Positions 27,725 to 35,177 of a DNA stretch of 64,000 bases are shown here, in pieces. Position 1 is the first letter of the stretch, and every line of letters starts with the position of its first letter. Location: the NCBI RefSeq assembly GCF_900111275.1, contig NZ_FOGR01000001.1:248001-312000 (forward strand). Direction: 5' to 3'. Origin of the DNA: Rhizobium sp. NFR03 (GTDB lineage Bacteria; Pseudomonadota; Alphaproteobacteria; Rhizobiales; Rhizobiaceae). A program made the position numbers and the translations under genes. Below the pieces are notes generated by a model. It was not told where the DNA came from, made no database searches, and saw only the letters and a list, made by a program, of their open reading frames with translations.

Positions 27725-28702
27725 ATGAAACGCTTCCTTCTGATCGGTGCCGCCCTTGCCGCACTGACCGCTTCCGCCCATGCCGACGACAAGCTGCTGA
27801 ATGCGTCCTACGATATTTCGCGCGAGCTGTTCGAGAAGGTCAACGAAGCCTTTGTCGCCAAGCATCCGGGCGTGACCGTCGATCAATCGCATGGCGGATC
27901 GTCCAAGCAGGCGCGTGCCATTCTCGAAGGTCTGGAAGCTGACGTCGTCACGTTCAACCAGGTCATCGACATCGACGCTCTGGCGAAGGGCGGTTTCGTC
28001 ACCGACGACTGGAAGACGGATTTCCCGAACAACGCCTCGCCCTACTACTCCTTCCCCGCCTTCCTCGTGCGCGAAGGCAACCCGAAGGGCATCAAGGACT
28101 GGAACGATCTCGTTCGCGACGACGTGAAAGTTGTCTTCCCCAACCCGAAGACCTCCGGCAATGCGCGTTACACCTATCTGGCAGCGCTCGCCTTCGCCAA
28201 GGAGACCTTCAAGGACGACCCGGCCAAGGTCGATGCGTTCATTGCCAAGCTTTTCGATAATGTGCCCGTCTTCGACACCGGTGGCCGCGCCGCCACAACA
28301 ACCTTCGTCGAGCGCGAGACAGGCGACGTCCTGATCACCTTCGAGGCGGAAACCAAGGGCATTGCCAAGGAATTCGGCGAGGACAAGTTCGATATCGTCG
28401 TGCCCTCCGTCAGCCTGCTTGCGGAATTCCCGGTCGCCGTGGTCGATAAGGTCGTGGACAAGCACGGGACGCGAGATCTTGCGAAATCCTACCTCGATTT
28501 CCTCTACACGCCGGAAGGCCAGACGATCCTTGCCGAGAACGGCAACCGCGTGAACGACGCCACGGTCGCAGCGAAGTTCAAGGACCAGTTCCCGGACGTG
28601 CGCCTGCTGAAGGTCGAGGACGTGTTCGGCGGATGGGCCAACGTTAAGAAGGAAGAGTTCGCCGAGGGCGGACATCTCGACAAACTTTACGGTAGCCGTT
28701 GA
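27725..28702 (+). CDS. sbp: sulfate/thiosulfate-binding protein
   Basis: The periplasmic receptor (325 aa) of the sulfate ABC importer. It has a signal peptide 1-20 (MKRFLLIGAALAALTASAHA), then the family pattern LLNASYDISRELFEKVNEAF, DQSHGGSSKQARAILEGLEADVVTFNQ (sulfate-contacting loops), NPKTSGNARYTYLAAL and VERETGDVLITFEAE. Start: ATG at 27725 with GGAG 6 nt upstream. First gene of the sbp-cysT-cysW-cysA operon; a long hairpin separates it from cysT. Confidence 0.95.
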   Translation: MKRFLLIGAALAALTASAHADDKLLNASYDISRELFEKVNEAFVAKHPGVTVDQSHGGSSKQARAILEGLEADVVTFNQVIDIDALAKGGFVTDDWKTDFPNNASPYYSFPAFLVREGNPKGIKDWNDLVRDDVKVVFPNPKTSGNARYTYLAALAFAKETFKDDPAKVDAFIAKLFDNVPVFDTGGRAATTTFVERETGDVLITFEAETKGIAKEFGEDKFDIVVPSVSLLAEFPVAVVDKVVDKHGTRDLAKSYLDFLYTPEGQTILAENGNRVNDATVAAKFKDQFPDVRLLKVEDVFGGWANVKKEEFAEGGHLDKLYGSR

Positions 28703-28726
28703 TCGCAGGCGCGATCTATGGAAAAC

Positions 28727-28764
28727 GGAAGCCGCGGCGAGACACGATGTCTCCCGCGGCTTCC
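28727..28764 (+). terminator. long hairpin between sbp and cysT (attenuator candidate)
   Basis: GGAAGCCGCGG pairs with CCGCGGCTTCC, and inside it GAGACA pairs with TGTCTC, with a single unpaired C and a CGA loop: 17 bp in all. There is no strong T-run, so it more likely protects the upstream mRNA or terminates part of the transcripts, raising the ratio of binding protein to permease. Confidence 0.65.
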
Positions 28765-28877
28765 ATTCGTTTGCAGCTCGAGTTCGTCACCGCCGGTGAA
28801 GGACGAAGCTGCGCCCCTTGAGCAACCGCAGGACGGCCCTCGCCGTCCGCGCGATTCGATGAGAAAAAGGAACGGCC

Positions 28878-29699
28878 TTGGCTCGGCGCATTCTTCCCGG
28901 CTTGCCGCTCACCCTCGGCATCACGCTGGTCTATGTCGCCGTGATCGTGGTGCTGCCGCTCGGCGCGCTCATCTTCAAGGCCGCAAGCCTCGGTCCCGGC
29001 GATTACTGGACGATCGTCTCGTCGGACCGCGCGGTTGCCAGCTACCGCGTGACGTTGCTCTGTGCGGCCGCCGCGACTGCTTTCAACCTCGTCTTCGGCA
29101 TGGCGCTCGCATGGGTCATCGTGCGCTATCGTTTCCCGGGGCGCCGTATCGTCGATGCGCTGGTGGATCTTCCCTTCGCACTCCCGACCGCGGTGGCAGG
29201 CATCGCGCTGACGACGCTGTTTGCCAGCAATGGCTGGTTCGGCGGCGCGTTATCGACGCTTGGCCTCAAGGTCGCCTACACCCCCCTCGGCATCATCATC
29301 GCCATGGCCTTTACCAGCCTGCCCTTCATCGTGCGCACGGTGCAGCCCGTGCTGGAAGAGCTGGACGGCGCGCTGGAAGAGGCCGCGCAGACGCTGGGCG
29401 CAAGCGACGGCGAGATCTTCATCAAGGTCCTGCTGCCGCAGCTCTTCCCCGCCATCCTCGCCGGCCTGTCGCTGTCCTTCGCACGCAGCCTCGGCGAGTT
29501 CGGCGCCATCATTTTCATTGCCGGCAACCAGCCCTACGAGACGGAGATCACCGCGCTCCTCGCCTTCATCCGGCTGGAGGAATATGACTACCCCGCCTCC
29601 GCCGCCATCGCCTCCGTCATGCTGCTCGCCGCGTTCCTCATGCTGGCGATCACCAACATCCTTCAGACCCGCGCCCTGCGCTACACGGTGAAGGGCTGA
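28878..29699 (+). CDS. cysT: sulfate ABC transporter permease CysT
   Basis: One of two membrane subunits (273 aa) of the sulfate importer. It has about six helices and the binding-protein-dependent permease (EAA) loop EEAAQTLGASDGEIFIKVLLP. VDLPFALPTAVAGIALTTLFASNGWFG is typical of CysT/CysU. The start codon is TTG at 28878, supported by AAGGAA 6 nt upstream and by the absence of a usable ATG. cysW starts 2 nt after its stop. Confidence 0.94.
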   Translation: MARRILPGLPLTLGITLVYVAVIVVLPLGALIFKAASLGPGDYWTIVSSDRAVASYRVTLLCAAAATAFNLVFGMALAWVIVRYRFPGRRIVDALVDLPFALPTAVAGIALTTLFASNGWFGGALSTLGLKVAYTPLGIIIAMAFTSLPFIVRTVQPVLEELDGALEEAAQTLGASDGEIFIKVLLPQLFPAILAGLSLSFARSLGEFGAIIFIAGNQPYETEITALLAFIRLEEYDYPASAAIASVMLLAAFLMLAITNILQTRALRYTVKG

Positions 29700-29701
29700 C
29701 C

Positions 29702-30619
29702 ATGACCACGTCCAGAACCCGCCGCCCGCCGCGCATCGGCGAAAAGCCGGTCTTCCGCAACACGCTCATCGCCGTCGTTCTCGTGCTGGTGGCGCTGGTG
29801 ATCGTCGCGCCGCTCGCCATCATCGGCGTCCAGGCCTTCTCGAAGGGCGCCGCGTTCTTCGCGAAATCGATCACGGATCGCGATACCGTCCATGCCATCT
29901 GGATGACGGCGCTGACGGCGCTCATCGCCGTTCCCATCAACACGATCTTCGGCGTGGCTGCCGCCTGGGCGATCACCAAATTCGATTTCCCCGGACGCCG
30001 CCTGTTGCTCGTCGTCATCGAGATCCCCTTCTCCGTCTCCCCCATCGTCGCCGGCGTCGCCTACCTGTTCGTCTACGGCCTTCAGGGCCTGTTCGGAGAG
30101 GCGCTGCAATCGGCCGACATGAAGATCCTCTTCGCCCTGCCCGGCATCGTGCTGGCCAGCCTATTCGTCACCGCGCCCTTCGTCGCTCGCGAGCTTATTC
30201 CGCTGATGCAGGCGCAGGGCCGGGACCTGGAGGAAGCAGCGACCTCGCTCGGGGCCAGCGGCTGGCGAACCTTCTTCTCGGTCACGCTGCCCAATATCAA
30301 ATGGGCGCTGCTCTACGGCGTCATTCTCTGCAATTCCCGTGTCATGGGGGAATTCGGGGCCGTCTCGGTCGTCTCGGGCAACATCCGGGGCCAGACCAAC
30401 ACGCTGCCGCTGCACATCGAACTGCTCTACCACGACTACAATGCGGTCGGCGCGTTCGCTGCCGCCTCGATCCTTGCAAGCCTTGCCATCGTGACGCTGA
30501 TCGCCAAGGTGGCGCTGGAGCGCCGGGGTGCCGGCCGCATCCGGCGTCCGGCGCTGACCGGGCCGGCATTGGCAGGGCCAAAACTTGAAACGACTGAACC
30601 GGGGATATCCCAGCCGTGA
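29702..30619 (+). CDS. cysW: sulfate ABC transporter permease CysW
   Basis: The second membrane subunit (305 aa). EAA loop: LEEAATSLGASGWRTFFSVTLPNIKWALLYG; other CysW landmarks are IEIPFSVSPIVAGVAYLFVYG and VVSGNIRGQTNTLPLHIELLYHDYN. It has about six helices plus a basic N-terminal lead (SRTRRPPRIGEKP). It overlaps cysA by 4 nt (GTGA). Confidence 0.95.
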   Translation: MTTSRTRRPPRIGEKPVFRNTLIAVVLVLVALVIVAPLAIIGVQAFSKGAAFFAKSITDRDTVHAIWMTALTALIAVPINTIFGVAAAWAITKFDFPGRRLLLVVIEIPFSVSPIVAGVAYLFVYGLQGLFGEALQSADMKILFALPGIVLASLFVTAPFVARELIPLMQAQGRDLEEAATSLGASGWRTFFSVTLPNIKWALLYGVILCNSRVMGEFGAVSVVSGNIRGQTNTLPLHIELLYHDYNAVGAFAAASILASLAIVTLIAKVALERRGAGRIRRPALTGPALAGPKLETTEPGISQP

Positions 30620-31644
30620 AGATCCGCCTCGATACGATCGTCAAGACATTCGATACTTTCCGTGCCGTCCACGGCGTCTCGCTGGAGATCGGAAGCGGCG
30701 AACTGGTCGCCCTGCTCGGCCCTTCGGGTTCCGGCAAGACGACGATCCTGCGCATGGTTGCGGGCCTCGAATATCCCGATGAAGGCGCGATCTTCTTCGG
30801 TGAGGAGAACGCGACCGATATCGAGGTTCGCCATCGCGGCGTCGGCTTCGTGTTCCAGCATTACGCGCTCTTCCCCCACATGACGATCGGTGAAAACATC
30901 GCCTTCGGCATGAAGGTCTCGAAGACCCGCCGCTCGGCAGCCGAGATCACGGAGCGCGTCGCCGACCTCCTCCGGCTGGTGCAGCTCGACGGACTGAAGG
31001 ATCGCTTCCCGGCGCAGATCTCCGGTGGCCAGCGCCAGCGCGTGGCACTGGCAAGAGCACTCGCCGTCGATCCGAAAGTGCTGCTGCTCGACGAACCTTT
31101 CGGCGCGCTGGACGCCAATGTGCGGCGCGACCTGCGGCGCTGGCTGCGCAAGATCCATGAAGAGCTTGGCATCACGACGCTCTTCGTCACCCACGATCAG
31201 GCCGAAGCCCTCGACCTCGCGGATCGGGTCGTCATCCTCGACAAGGGCCGCATCGTCCAGACGGGCACGCCGGAAGAGGTCTGCCGCGCGCCGGAAAACG
31301 CCTTCGTGATGAATTTTCTCGGCGATGCCAACCGGCTGAAGGCGACGGTGACGGCGGGACGCGCCAGCGTCAACGAGATCACGTTCGATGCGGCGGGCGT
31401 GCCCGATGGTCCCGCGGAACTGTTCTTCCGTCCGGCCGACATCATCTGGCGCGAGGACGGCGCCGGCATTCCTGCCGTTATTCTGCGCGTCATCGACCGA
31501 CCGGACTCCAAGCGCATTCTTGCTGTGACGGCTGACGGCCAGCATGTCGAATTCGACACGGCCCCGGAATTTCCTTTCCGCACGACCGCACGGGGAACGC
31601 TGGAAATCCTGCGGCCAAGGGTGTTTTCCATCACGCCGGCTTGA
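30616..31644 (+). CDS. cysA: sulfate ABC transporter ATP-binding protein CysA
   Basis: The ATPase (342 aa) driving sulfate import. Walker A GPSGSGKTT near 36-44, Q-loop (FVFQHYALFPHMT), signature ISGGQRQRVALARAL, Walker B LLLDEPFGALD and H-loop FVTHDQAEALDLADR are all present. A C-terminal TOBE-like regulatory domain runs from about 235. GTG start at 30616, translationally coupled to cysW. Last gene of the operon; mosaic repeat copy C follows. Confidence 0.95.
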   Translation: MKIRLDTIVKTFDTFRAVHGVSLEIGSGELVALLGPSGSGKTTILRMVAGLEYPDEGAIFFGEENATDIEVRHRGVGFVFQHYALFPHMTIGENIAFGMKVSKTRRSAAEITERVADLLRLVQLDGLKDRFPAQISGGQRQRVALARALAVDPKVLLLDEPFGALDANVRRDLRRWLRKIHEELGITTLFVTHDQAEALDLADRVVILDKGRIVQTGTPEEVCRAPENAFVMNFLGDANRLKATVTAGRASVNEITFDAAGVPDGPAELFFRPADIIWREDGAGIPAVILRVIDRPDSKRILAVTADGQHVEFDTAPEFPFRTTARGTLEILRPRVFSITPA

Positions 31645-31731
31645 TGCCCGAGGCGGCTTGACCGTCATTCATACGGTCGCCGGTCGATGATCGATAACAG
31701 GTTCCGGTAAACTACCGTTCGCCCTCTCCTG

Positions 31732-31840
31732 CGTCATGCTCGGGCCTTGTCCCGAGCATCTGCTGCCGTCCCCGCAAACACCATGGTCCTTCAGATCGCG
31801 GGCAAGACATCAGATGCTCGGCACAAGGCCGAGCATGACG
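31732..31840. repeat. Rhizobium-type intergenic mosaic element, copy C
   Basis: Outer palindromes ATGCTCGGGCC...CCCGAGCAT and ATGCTCGGCACAAGGCCGAGCAT enclose the 38-nt module in the opposite orientation to copy A. It lies between the convergent cysA and aldo/keto reductase genes and may also terminate transcription. Confidence 0.7.
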
Positions 31841-31910
31841 GAACGAGGGGTGCCATCGCTCTATACAAGGGCAGCGCCATCAGGAGGCAATGCGCCGGAA
31901 GCCGCAGACC

Positions 31911-32942
31911 TCAGGCCAGTTCGGCGGACTTTGCCCAGAGGTTGATATCCGCCTCGCGGGCATAGGTATCGATCTCGGCCAGTTCCTCGGTCGTGAACGA
32001 AAGATTGTCGATCGCCTTGACGCAGTCCACGATCTGCGAGGTCTTGCTCGCGCCGATCAGTGCCGACGTCACGCGTCCGCCGCGCAACACCCAGGCAATC
32101 GCCATCTGTGCCAGCGTCTGGCCGCGACGGGTGGCGATCTCATTCAGCTTGCGCACGTTGTCGATCACTTCGGGGCGGATGAGGCGCTGGTTGAGATAGT
32201 GGTTGAGGGCAGCCCGGCTATCGCCCGGAATGCCGTCGAGATACTTCGTCGTCAGCATGCCCTGCGCGAGCGGCGAGAACACGATGGAGCCGACACCGAG
32301 ATCCTCGACCGTATCCAGGAGACCGTCGTCCTCGACCCAGCGGTTGATCATCGAGTAGCTCGGCTGGTGGATGAGCAGCGGCGTACCGAGTCCCCTGAGG
32401 ATCGCGGCGGCTTCGCGGGTGCGCTGCGAGTTATAGGACGAAATGCCGACATAGAGCGCCCGTCCGGACCGCACGATATGATCGAGCGCACCGCAGGTCT
32501 CTTCCAGCGGGGTCTCGGGGTCGAAGCGGTGCGAGTAGAAGATATCGACATAATCGAGCCCCATGCGCTTCAGGCTCTGGTCGCAGGAGGCGATGAGGTA
32601 CTTGCGGCTGCCCCATTCACCATAAGGACCCGGCCACATATCGTAACCGGCCTTCGATGAAATGATCATCTCGTCGCGGTAGGGCTTGAAGTCCTGGGCG
32701 AAAATCGCGCCGAAGGCCGTTTCGGCAGCGCCGTAGGGCGGACCGTAATTGTTGGCGAGGTCGAAATGCGTGATGCCGAGATCGAAGGCCGTCTGGCACA
32801 TCTCGCGCTTCAAGGCATGCGGCGTTGTCTCGCCAAAGGTGTGCCACAGCCCGAACGAGATCGCCGGCAGCTTGAGGCCGGATCGGCCGGTCCGGTTGTA
32901 GATCATCTTGTCGTAGCGGGTGTCGGCGGGATGCCAGGTCAT
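31911..32942 (-). CDS. aldo/keto reductase, L-glyceraldehyde-3-phosphate reductase (YghZ) type
   Basis: An NADPH-dependent (beta/alpha)8 reductase (343 aa). The family catalytic residues are visible: Asp and Tyr in FDLANNYGPPYGAAE, Lys in IISSKAGYDMWPGPYG and His in DIFYSHRFDPETP. GYDMWPGPYGEWGSRKYL is typical of the YghZ/Gpr branch, which reduces L-glyceraldehyde 3-phosphate and other toxic aldehydes. Start: ATG at 32942 with GGAGG 8 nt upstream. It is the last gene of the sugar operon direction but is separated from the dehydrogenase gene by two palindromic repeats, so independent transcription is possible. Confidence 0.92.
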   Translation of the reverse strand: MTWHPADTRYDKMIYNRTGRSGLKLPAISFGLWHTFGETTPHALKREMCQTAFDLGITHFDLANNYGPPYGAAETAFGAIFAQDFKPYRDEMIISSKAGYDMWPGPYGEWGSRKYLIASCDQSLKRMGLDYVDIFYSHRFDPETPLEETCGALDHIVRSGRALYVGISSYNSQRTREAAAILRGLGTPLLIHQPSYSMINRWVEDDGLLDTVEDLGVGSIVFSPLAQGMLTTKYLDGIPGDSRAALNHYLNQRLIRPEVIDNVRKLNEIATRRGQTLAQMAIAWVLRGGRVTSALIGASKTSQIVDCVKAIDNLSFTTEELAEIDTYAREADINLWAKSAELA

Positions 32943-33040
32943 CGTCGTGTCCTCCGTTCGTCGGTGCTGGCGTGGTCTATCGCAGAACACCCGCGGCAGG
33001 AACCTTGAAGCCGATTTTGTTTACGTCGTGGGGGAACCAG

Positions 33041-33087
33041 CCCCTCACCCTAACCCTCTCCCCGCTTGCGGGGAGAGGGGACGTGCC
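33041..33087. repeat. palindromic repeat element E1
   Basis: CCCCTCACCCTAACCC followed by CTCTCCCCGC-TT-GCGGGGAGAG. Nearly identical, in inverted orientation, to element E4 (37756-37805). Confidence 0.75.
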
Positions 33088-33128
33088 ATGCGTGATGTAT
33101 TCATATGAAGCGGACGCGGTGCCACGAG

Positions 33129-33182
33129 TCCCTTCGCCCCGCCTGGCGGGGAGAAGGTCCCGGCAGGGGGATGAGGGGTGGC
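33129..33182. repeat. palindromic repeat element E2
   Basis: CCCTTCGCCCCGC...GCGGGGAGAAGG followed by GGGGGATGAGGGG. An inverted relative of element E3 (37688-37738). Confidence 0.75.
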
Positions 33183-33197
33183 CCTGACCGTCGCCGT

Positions 33198-34331
33198 CTA
33201 CCGCAGAAGTGCCCGCGCCGCCTCGATGCCGAGCGGGGCCGGCTGGGTGCAGGTGGTGGTGAGATCGACGAACCGTCCCTCGTCGCCCGATTTCAGGATC
33301 GACACCATGACATCGACGCCGTGGAGCGTGCGTTCCAGCGAGCAGCGAGGGTCACGGCCGTCGGTGATGGCCTGCGCCATATCGGCGAGACCGGCCGTGC
33401 GGTAATTTGCGAGCGGCCCTTGCGGATGTTCCTGGTTCTCGACCGAGAACGGGTGATCCCAACGGTCGACTGGCGAGATTTCCTTGCCTTTGCCACTCAC
33501 CTCGACCTTGCCGCCGAAGAAGTTGGGGTCCGGCACATAAAGCGAGCCCTCGGTGCCGTACAGTTCCATATTGCCATGACGATGCGACCAGACATCCCAG
33601 CTCGCCGTCAGCGTCACGGTGGCACCGCTGTGGAATTCGAGCAGCGCGTGGATGTTCGTCGGCGTCTTCACCGGAATGACCTGCCCCTTGCGCGGCTCGC
33701 TCAGGATGGTGCGGGTCTTCGCGGCCTTGGAGGCCAGCGCCGCAACCCGCTTGACCGGCCCGATGAGGTTGATGAGGTTTGCGACATAATACGGCCCGAG
33801 ATCGAGCACGGGACCGGCACCCGGCAGGAAGAAGAAATCCGGGTTCGGATGCCACATTTCCATGCCGGGGCTCATGACATGGCAGGTGCCGGAGGTCACG
33901 CGACCGATGCGACCGCTATCGACCTGGGCCCGCGCCAGCTGATGCGCGCCGCCGAGGAACGTATCCGGCGCGCAGCAGACGGTAAGACCTTTCGATGTCG
34001 CAAGCGAGCGGAGCTCCTCGCCCTGCTCCAGCGTCAGCACGAGCGGCTTTTCTGAGTAGACGTGCTTGCCGGCCTCGAGGATGTGTTTCGAGACAGGGAA
34101 ATGCGCATCCGGGATCGTCAGATTGACGACGATGTCGATATCGGGATTGGCGAGAAGCTCGTCGATCGATTGTGCCTTGACCCCATACTCGCCGGCGCGC
34201 GTTTCGGCCGCTGCCGGGTTGATATCCGCGCATGCGCGGATCTCGATGCCCTTGAACAGAGGCGCGAGCCGGAAATAGGTGGTGGAAATATTGCCGCATC
34301 CGATGATGCCGACGCCGAGATCCTGTGTCAT
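33198..34331 (-). CDS. Gfo/Idh/MocA family sugar dehydrogenase
   Basis: An NAD(P)-dependent oxidoreductase (377 aa) acting on a sugar or sugar derivative. Rossmann start VGIIGCGNISTTYFRLAPLF; the conserved catalytic-lysine motif EKP in HVYSEKPLVLTLEQG; and a C-terminal alpha/beta domain with HALLEFHSGATVTLTASWDVW. Start: ATG at 34331 with AGGAG 9 nt upstream; the frame stays open to 34670 but lacks homology there. It follows the epimerase gene by 31 bp. Together they suggest oxidation and isomerisation of the sugar released by the GH2 enzyme; the exact substrate is unknown. Confidence 0.93.
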   Translation of the reverse strand: MTQDLGVGIIGCGNISTTYFRLAPLFKGIEIRACADINPAAAETRAGEYGVKAQSIDELLANPDIDIVVNLTIPDAHFPVSKHILEAGKHVYSEKPLVLTLEQGEELRSLATSKGLTVCCAPDTFLGGAHQLARAQVDSGRIGRVTSGTCHVMSPGMEMWHPNPDFFFLPGAGPVLDLGPYYVANLINLIGPVKRVAALASKAAKTRTILSEPRKGQVIPVKTPTNIHALLEFHSGATVTLTASWDVWSHRHGNMELYGTEGSLYVPDPNFFGGKVEVSGKGKEISPVDRWDHPFSVENQEHPQGPLANYRTAGLADMAQAITDGRDPRCSLERTLHGVDVMVSILKSGDEGRFVDLTTTCTQPAPLGIEAARALLR

Positions 34332-34362
34332 GACGTGTGCTCCTTTGAAAAGGTCGTGCGTG

Positions 34363-35124
34363 TCAGAATGTCTTGATGGAGGCGATGGAGCGTTCGGCAA
34401 GGCGGGCAAGATCGCTCGGATTGTCGTGCTCGACGATGTAGATTTTGGCTGGCGTCGAGGCGAGACGGGCGTAAAGGCCCTTCCAGTCGACCGTTCCGTG
34501 CCCGACATCCGCCCAGCCGTCCTCGTCCGCGTTCTCGCCGGCCGGTGCGATGTCCTTGACGTGAACCGCCGTAATGCGGTCGGCATATCGGTCGATCCAG
34601 GCCAGCGGATCGGCGCCGCCGCGTATGACCCAGGCAATGTCGGCTTCCCATTCCAGATCCGGACCGCCATCGAAAATCAGGTCCATCGGGACGGTGCCGT
34701 CCGGCAGTGCCGCAAATTCGAAGTCGTGATTGTGCCAGCCGAAGCCCAGTCCCGCTGCCCGGACCTTCTCGCCAGCCTTCTGCAGGCGGGCGCCGAACGC
34801 CTTCCAACCCGCAGCGTCCGTCGGCCGGTTTTCCGGCAGGAGATAGGGGCAGTAGATCGTCTGTATGCCCAGCATCTTGGCCACCTCGATGGCGCGTTCC
34901 GGGTTGTTCTCCAGCATGTCGAGGCTGAAATGGCCGGTCGGCATCGTCAGTCCGTTCCGATCGAGATCCGCCTTCAGCGCCTTCACAGCGCTGTCGTCAT
35001 GATCGCCATACAGCGCACCGTAGCCTTCGACCTGGCTGTAGCCGGCCTTGGCCACGAGATGCAGGGCATCCGAGAGCGGGGGGAAGTTGCGGGCTGTGTA
35101 GAGCTGAAAGCTGAGCGGTCTCAT
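34363..35124 (-). CDS. sugar phosphate isomerase/epimerase (xylose isomerase-like TIM barrel)
   Basis: A single TIM-barrel enzyme (253 aa) of the AP-endonuclease-2/xylose-isomerase superfamily. Metal-binding landmarks: GFGWHNHDFEF, DGGPDLEWEADIAWV, AVHVKDIAP and YIVEHDNP. Such enzymes isomerise or epimerise sugars, inosose or 3-keto sugars and often sit beside Gfo/Idh dehydrogenases as here. Start: ATG at 35124 with AAGGA 7 nt upstream, preferred over two in-frame starts slightly upstream. Confidence 0.9.
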   Translation of the reverse strand: MRPLSFQLYTARNFPPLSDALHLVAKAGYSQVEGYGALYGDHDDSAVKALKADLDRNGLTMPTGHFSLDMLENNPERAIEVAKMLGIQTIYCPYLLPENRPTDAAGWKAFGARLQKAGEKVRAAGLGFGWHNHDFEFAALPDGTVPMDLIFDGGPDLEWEADIAWVIRGGADPLAWIDRYADRITAVHVKDIAPAGENADEDGWADVGHGTVDWKGLYARLASTPAKIYIVEHDNPSDLARLAERSIASIKTF

Positions 35125-35177
35125 GGGCATGTCCTTCTTCAAAAATGCAGGTCGGTCTCTGGCTCTGTCGATCAGCG

